DNA from: Vespa crabro | Lineage: Eukaryota; Arthropoda; Insecta; Hymenoptera; Vespidae | Assembly (NCBI RefSeq): GCF_910589235.1 | Contig: NC_060965.1 | Coordinates: 6,671,755 to 6,735,754, forward strand | Direction of reading: 5' to 3' | DNA: 64,000 bases | Shown: positions 61,901 to 64,000 of the stretch, one piece after another | How positions within the stretch are numbered: the stretch's first letter is position 1 | How the letters are laid out: each line of letters starts with the position of its first letter | Program-made: the position numbers and the translations under genes | Notes under the pieces: model-generated | What the model was told of the DNA's origin: nothing | What the model saw: the letters and a program-made list of their open reading frames with translations, nothing else | Databases searched by the model: none

Positions 61901-63889
61901 ATAGTATATAATCTATCGAATAAAATGTCGAAAAATAACTACTACTAAACATGTGTTGTGCATGATAATTGCTTATATTTTTATCAAAGGTAATATAAAA
62001 TATTAAGTTGTTATTATGTACGTTTTTAAGAACTGATGATATATTAATTATTTATTTTTTTATCTTATATTCTAGCACAATATCTAAGCGTTAGTGATTT
62101 GAATTAAGCGAATAAAGCTGAAAAACCTATAGATGATATGGCTTTTCTAATAGTAGGAAATAACATTACAGATGTAATAGTAGAATGCTGTATTATATAG
62201 GCTTTCTCTTTATAGATATTCACAAATGTGTTTTTATCAAATGTATTATATAATAAAATGATTATATTTGTAATATTAAACTTGCAATTTATAGGAAGAC
62301 TCCACTGTCCAGGAAACTTATAGTACTGAAGATCAAGAAGTAGAAAGCATAGAACAATCACCAACAGTTAAAATAATGGGTATGGAAATGACTGCCAGCT
62401 GTGAAGGTGGACAAAAATGTAGTAGACCTACCACCCCCATAATACCCCCACCCCATAGGTATTATATTTTATTTTAATAAGATAATTTATGAGTATTCAG
62501 CACAATTGAGATTCTTTTTTTTTATAATTACAGTCACACTGAGAGGGAGAAGACACCACCAGTACCAATCTATTTAGAAGGCGCTTTACCTCCACAATGT
62601 GAATTACTTGTAACGGATTCAGAAACTCAAGAACAAAAAGCAGAGGAAAGTGCTGAAGCGCCCGTAATTCTCTCAGGCAAAATGACACTCTCTCTCATCA
62701 GTCTCGACCAGATTGCAGCTGTAAGAAAATATTAGAATTCAGCAGAATCAAATGAAACTGCGGAGCCTTGTTTTATTTGGTGATTCTTTTACTTATTTTA
62801 TTGTTTGCTTAACTTTTTTAAGTTATTTTAACATAACCATGCTTAGATAACGCATAAATTGAGTGTTATATGTAGCAAATTATTAAATACAAATTTGCTT
62901 CGTTTGTTGTAAATTAAAAATTTTCTGGTGGATGCTTTCTAATCTAATTGTTTCTATCATATATACACAATTTTTGTGATTTTTTTTCAGATAATGTATG
63001 GGCTCTAAGTTTTTAACAGTTTATTTATTTGTAATTTATTTTAATTGTATTTTTAGTTAGCAGCGTTTGCTTTTTTCACTAACCATGTTGGCTATTTTCA
63101 AATTTTGTATTACATTATCAAATATTACGTCATTACTAATAACATTTATTCTATTAGGAATCTGAAGATGAAAATGAAGTGATGGAAGAAGCAGAAAGTA
63201 CTTCCATTATAAGATCAATGAACGAAAATGAACGTGAAGTAAAAGAGCAAGCAATAACGATGAGTAATGAGGAACAATTGAATGATTTAGAGAAAGAATT
63301 ACAATTTAAAAAACATTTAAAGTTATACAGTTCTGATGAAGATGAATCCGAGGAAGAAGAAGAGGAAGAGGAAGATGAAGGAGAAGTAGAAGCAGAGAAA
63401 GAAAAGAAAGAAGAAAAAGAAGAAGGAGAGAACGAAAAGGAAGAAAAAAATGAAGAAAAAGAAGTGAAGATTGATAAAGCAAAGAACAAAGAGATGGGCA
63501 AAGAAGATGAAGATGAAGATGAAGATGAAGATGAGGAGGAGGAGGAGGAGGTGGAATCGGAAGAGGAAGAGGAGGAAGAGGAGGAGGACGAGGAGGAGGA
63601 AGAGGAGGAGGAGGAGGACGAGGAGGAGGACGAGGAGGAGGACGAGGAGGAGGACGAGGAAGAGGAGGAGGAAGAGGTGGAGGAGGACGAGGAAGAGGAA
63701 GAGGAAGAGAGGGAGGAAGAGGGGGAGTTGGAAGAGAGGGAGGAAGAGGTGGAGGAGGAAGAGAGGGAGGGGGAGGAAGAGGAGGATGAATATGAGTATG
63801 GTTATGAATATGAAGATGAAATTGAGTTTGAAGAAGAGGCAACGGGAGGAACGTCGTATTGCCTACGAGAATTACTATCCGATTCTTGA
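58965..63889 (+). CDS. RIC3: RIC3, nicotinic acetylcholine receptor chaperone
   Basis: Endoplasmic-reticulum membrane protein that promotes folding and assembly of nicotinic receptors. Exons read by eye: 58965-59106, optional 59327-59680, 60255-60517, 60604-60790, 61107-61237 (or from 61098), 62295-62458, 62534-62720 and 63158-63889. This gives about 601 residues without and 719 with the optional exon. TM1 is near the N-terminus (FILAIVAGCFAVLWPKIFYP). The family block MRPPMGGAGHVVP and then TM2 (GVIMPLYTLGIVLFFLYTIV) come from the 60255 exon. A coiled coil (IDQLRRRLDETEAAMERIVV) follows. The C-terminus is extremely Glu/Asp-rich, encoded by GAG-type repeats, so its length and frame are uncertain. 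An AATAAA lies at 63926. The family assignment is firm; the isoform structure is predicted. Confidence 0.92.
59327..59680 (+). other. RIC3: Symmetric RIC3 cassette exon, 118 codons
   Basis: Preceded by a TATTAG acceptor and followed by a GTAATT donor. It enters and leaves in phase 1, like the junction it interrupts, so it can be included or skipped without a frame change. It encodes a non-repetitive segment with six cysteines (CCEVLFESDV, EMCQN, NLCKDEVLARCGID, SSICLKMNFGIPL). Placed between the two membrane segments, it would lie on the luminal side. I do not recognise the domain. Confidence 0.65.
63338..63838 (+). repeat. GAG/GAA/GAT trinucleotide tract coding poly-Glu/Asp
   Basis: About 500 bp of purine-rich triplets within the last RIC3 exon, densest at 63528-63790. 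All three forward frames stay open for long distances here (Glu-rich, Arg-rich and Gly-rich), so one indel would change the C-terminus. Confidence 0.9.
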
Positions 63890-63925
63890 TCCATTTAATA
63901 AGGACATCTTGTGTTCTTAAGTTTA

Positions 63926-63931
63926 AATAAA
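63926..63931 (+). terminator. RIC3 poly(A) signal
   Basis: AATAAA, 37 nt after the stop of the Glu-rich frame and 6 nt after the stop of the alternative frame that ends at 63920. Confidence 0.65.
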
Positions 63932-64000
63932 GAAAAAACAATGCTTTTAAGATAAATGATTTTTTTTTTAGAATTAATCTCTGTTATCTAAAAAAAATAC

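Noticed and set aside
63306..63941. 211-codon Pro/Leu minus frame
   Set aside because: Antisense shadow of the GAG repeat in RIC3.

Overview
The window is nuclear DNA from an insect, most likely a hymenopteran. This rests on the very AT-rich intergenic DNA full of (CT)n, (AT)n and (AAT)n microsatellites, short GT-AG introns, single-copy arthropod orthologues and a miR-9a hairpin. I have no database match for the species. All exon boundaries were read by eye from splice-site sequence, phase and family similarity.

Left part (1-29 kb), gene-dense. It opens inside a MICAL-like gene (+), whose 5' exons lie outside the window; the LIM, NPF-acidic and bMERB regions are visible. There follow EEF2KMT (-, convergent with MICAL-like), CUEDC1 (+), WASHC4/SWIP (-, one uninterrupted 1080-codon ORF), GPANK1 (+), misato/MSTO1 (+) and CIB2 (+). 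Most are housekeeping or trafficking genes. MICAL-like and WASHC4 both act on endosomal recycling, but adjacency here is probably incidental.

Middle part (29-52 kb), protein-gene-poor. About 23 kb hold CT/GA microsatellites, several GC-richer islands, decayed minisatellites and no convincing protein gene. The landmark is a miR-9a precursor at about 49.64-49.74 kb (+). The islands, especially 43.70-43.95 kb with a palindromic CRE, a CCAAT box, an arthropod initiator and a splice donor, are candidates for its promoters and noncoding exons.

Right part (52-64 kb). A heat-inducible-type cytosolic Hsp90 gene (+) has seven contiguous heat-shock pentamers, a TATA box and a 5'-UTR intron. It is followed by KGD4/MRPS36 (+), an 84-residue mitochondrial protein, and RIC3 (+), the nicotinic-receptor chaperone. 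RIC3 has a 118-codon symmetric cassette exon rich in cysteine and an extreme Glu/Asp tail encoded by a GAG-type repeat.

I see no CRISPR, no tRNA or rRNA gene, and no recognisable intact transposon. No clearly new multi-gene system is present. The points most worth a second look are the miR-9a locus and its upstream islands, the RIC3 cassette exon and reading-frame ambiguity, the intronless WASHC4, the stop-containing candidate exon in the MICAL-like gene, and several decayed tandem arrays.
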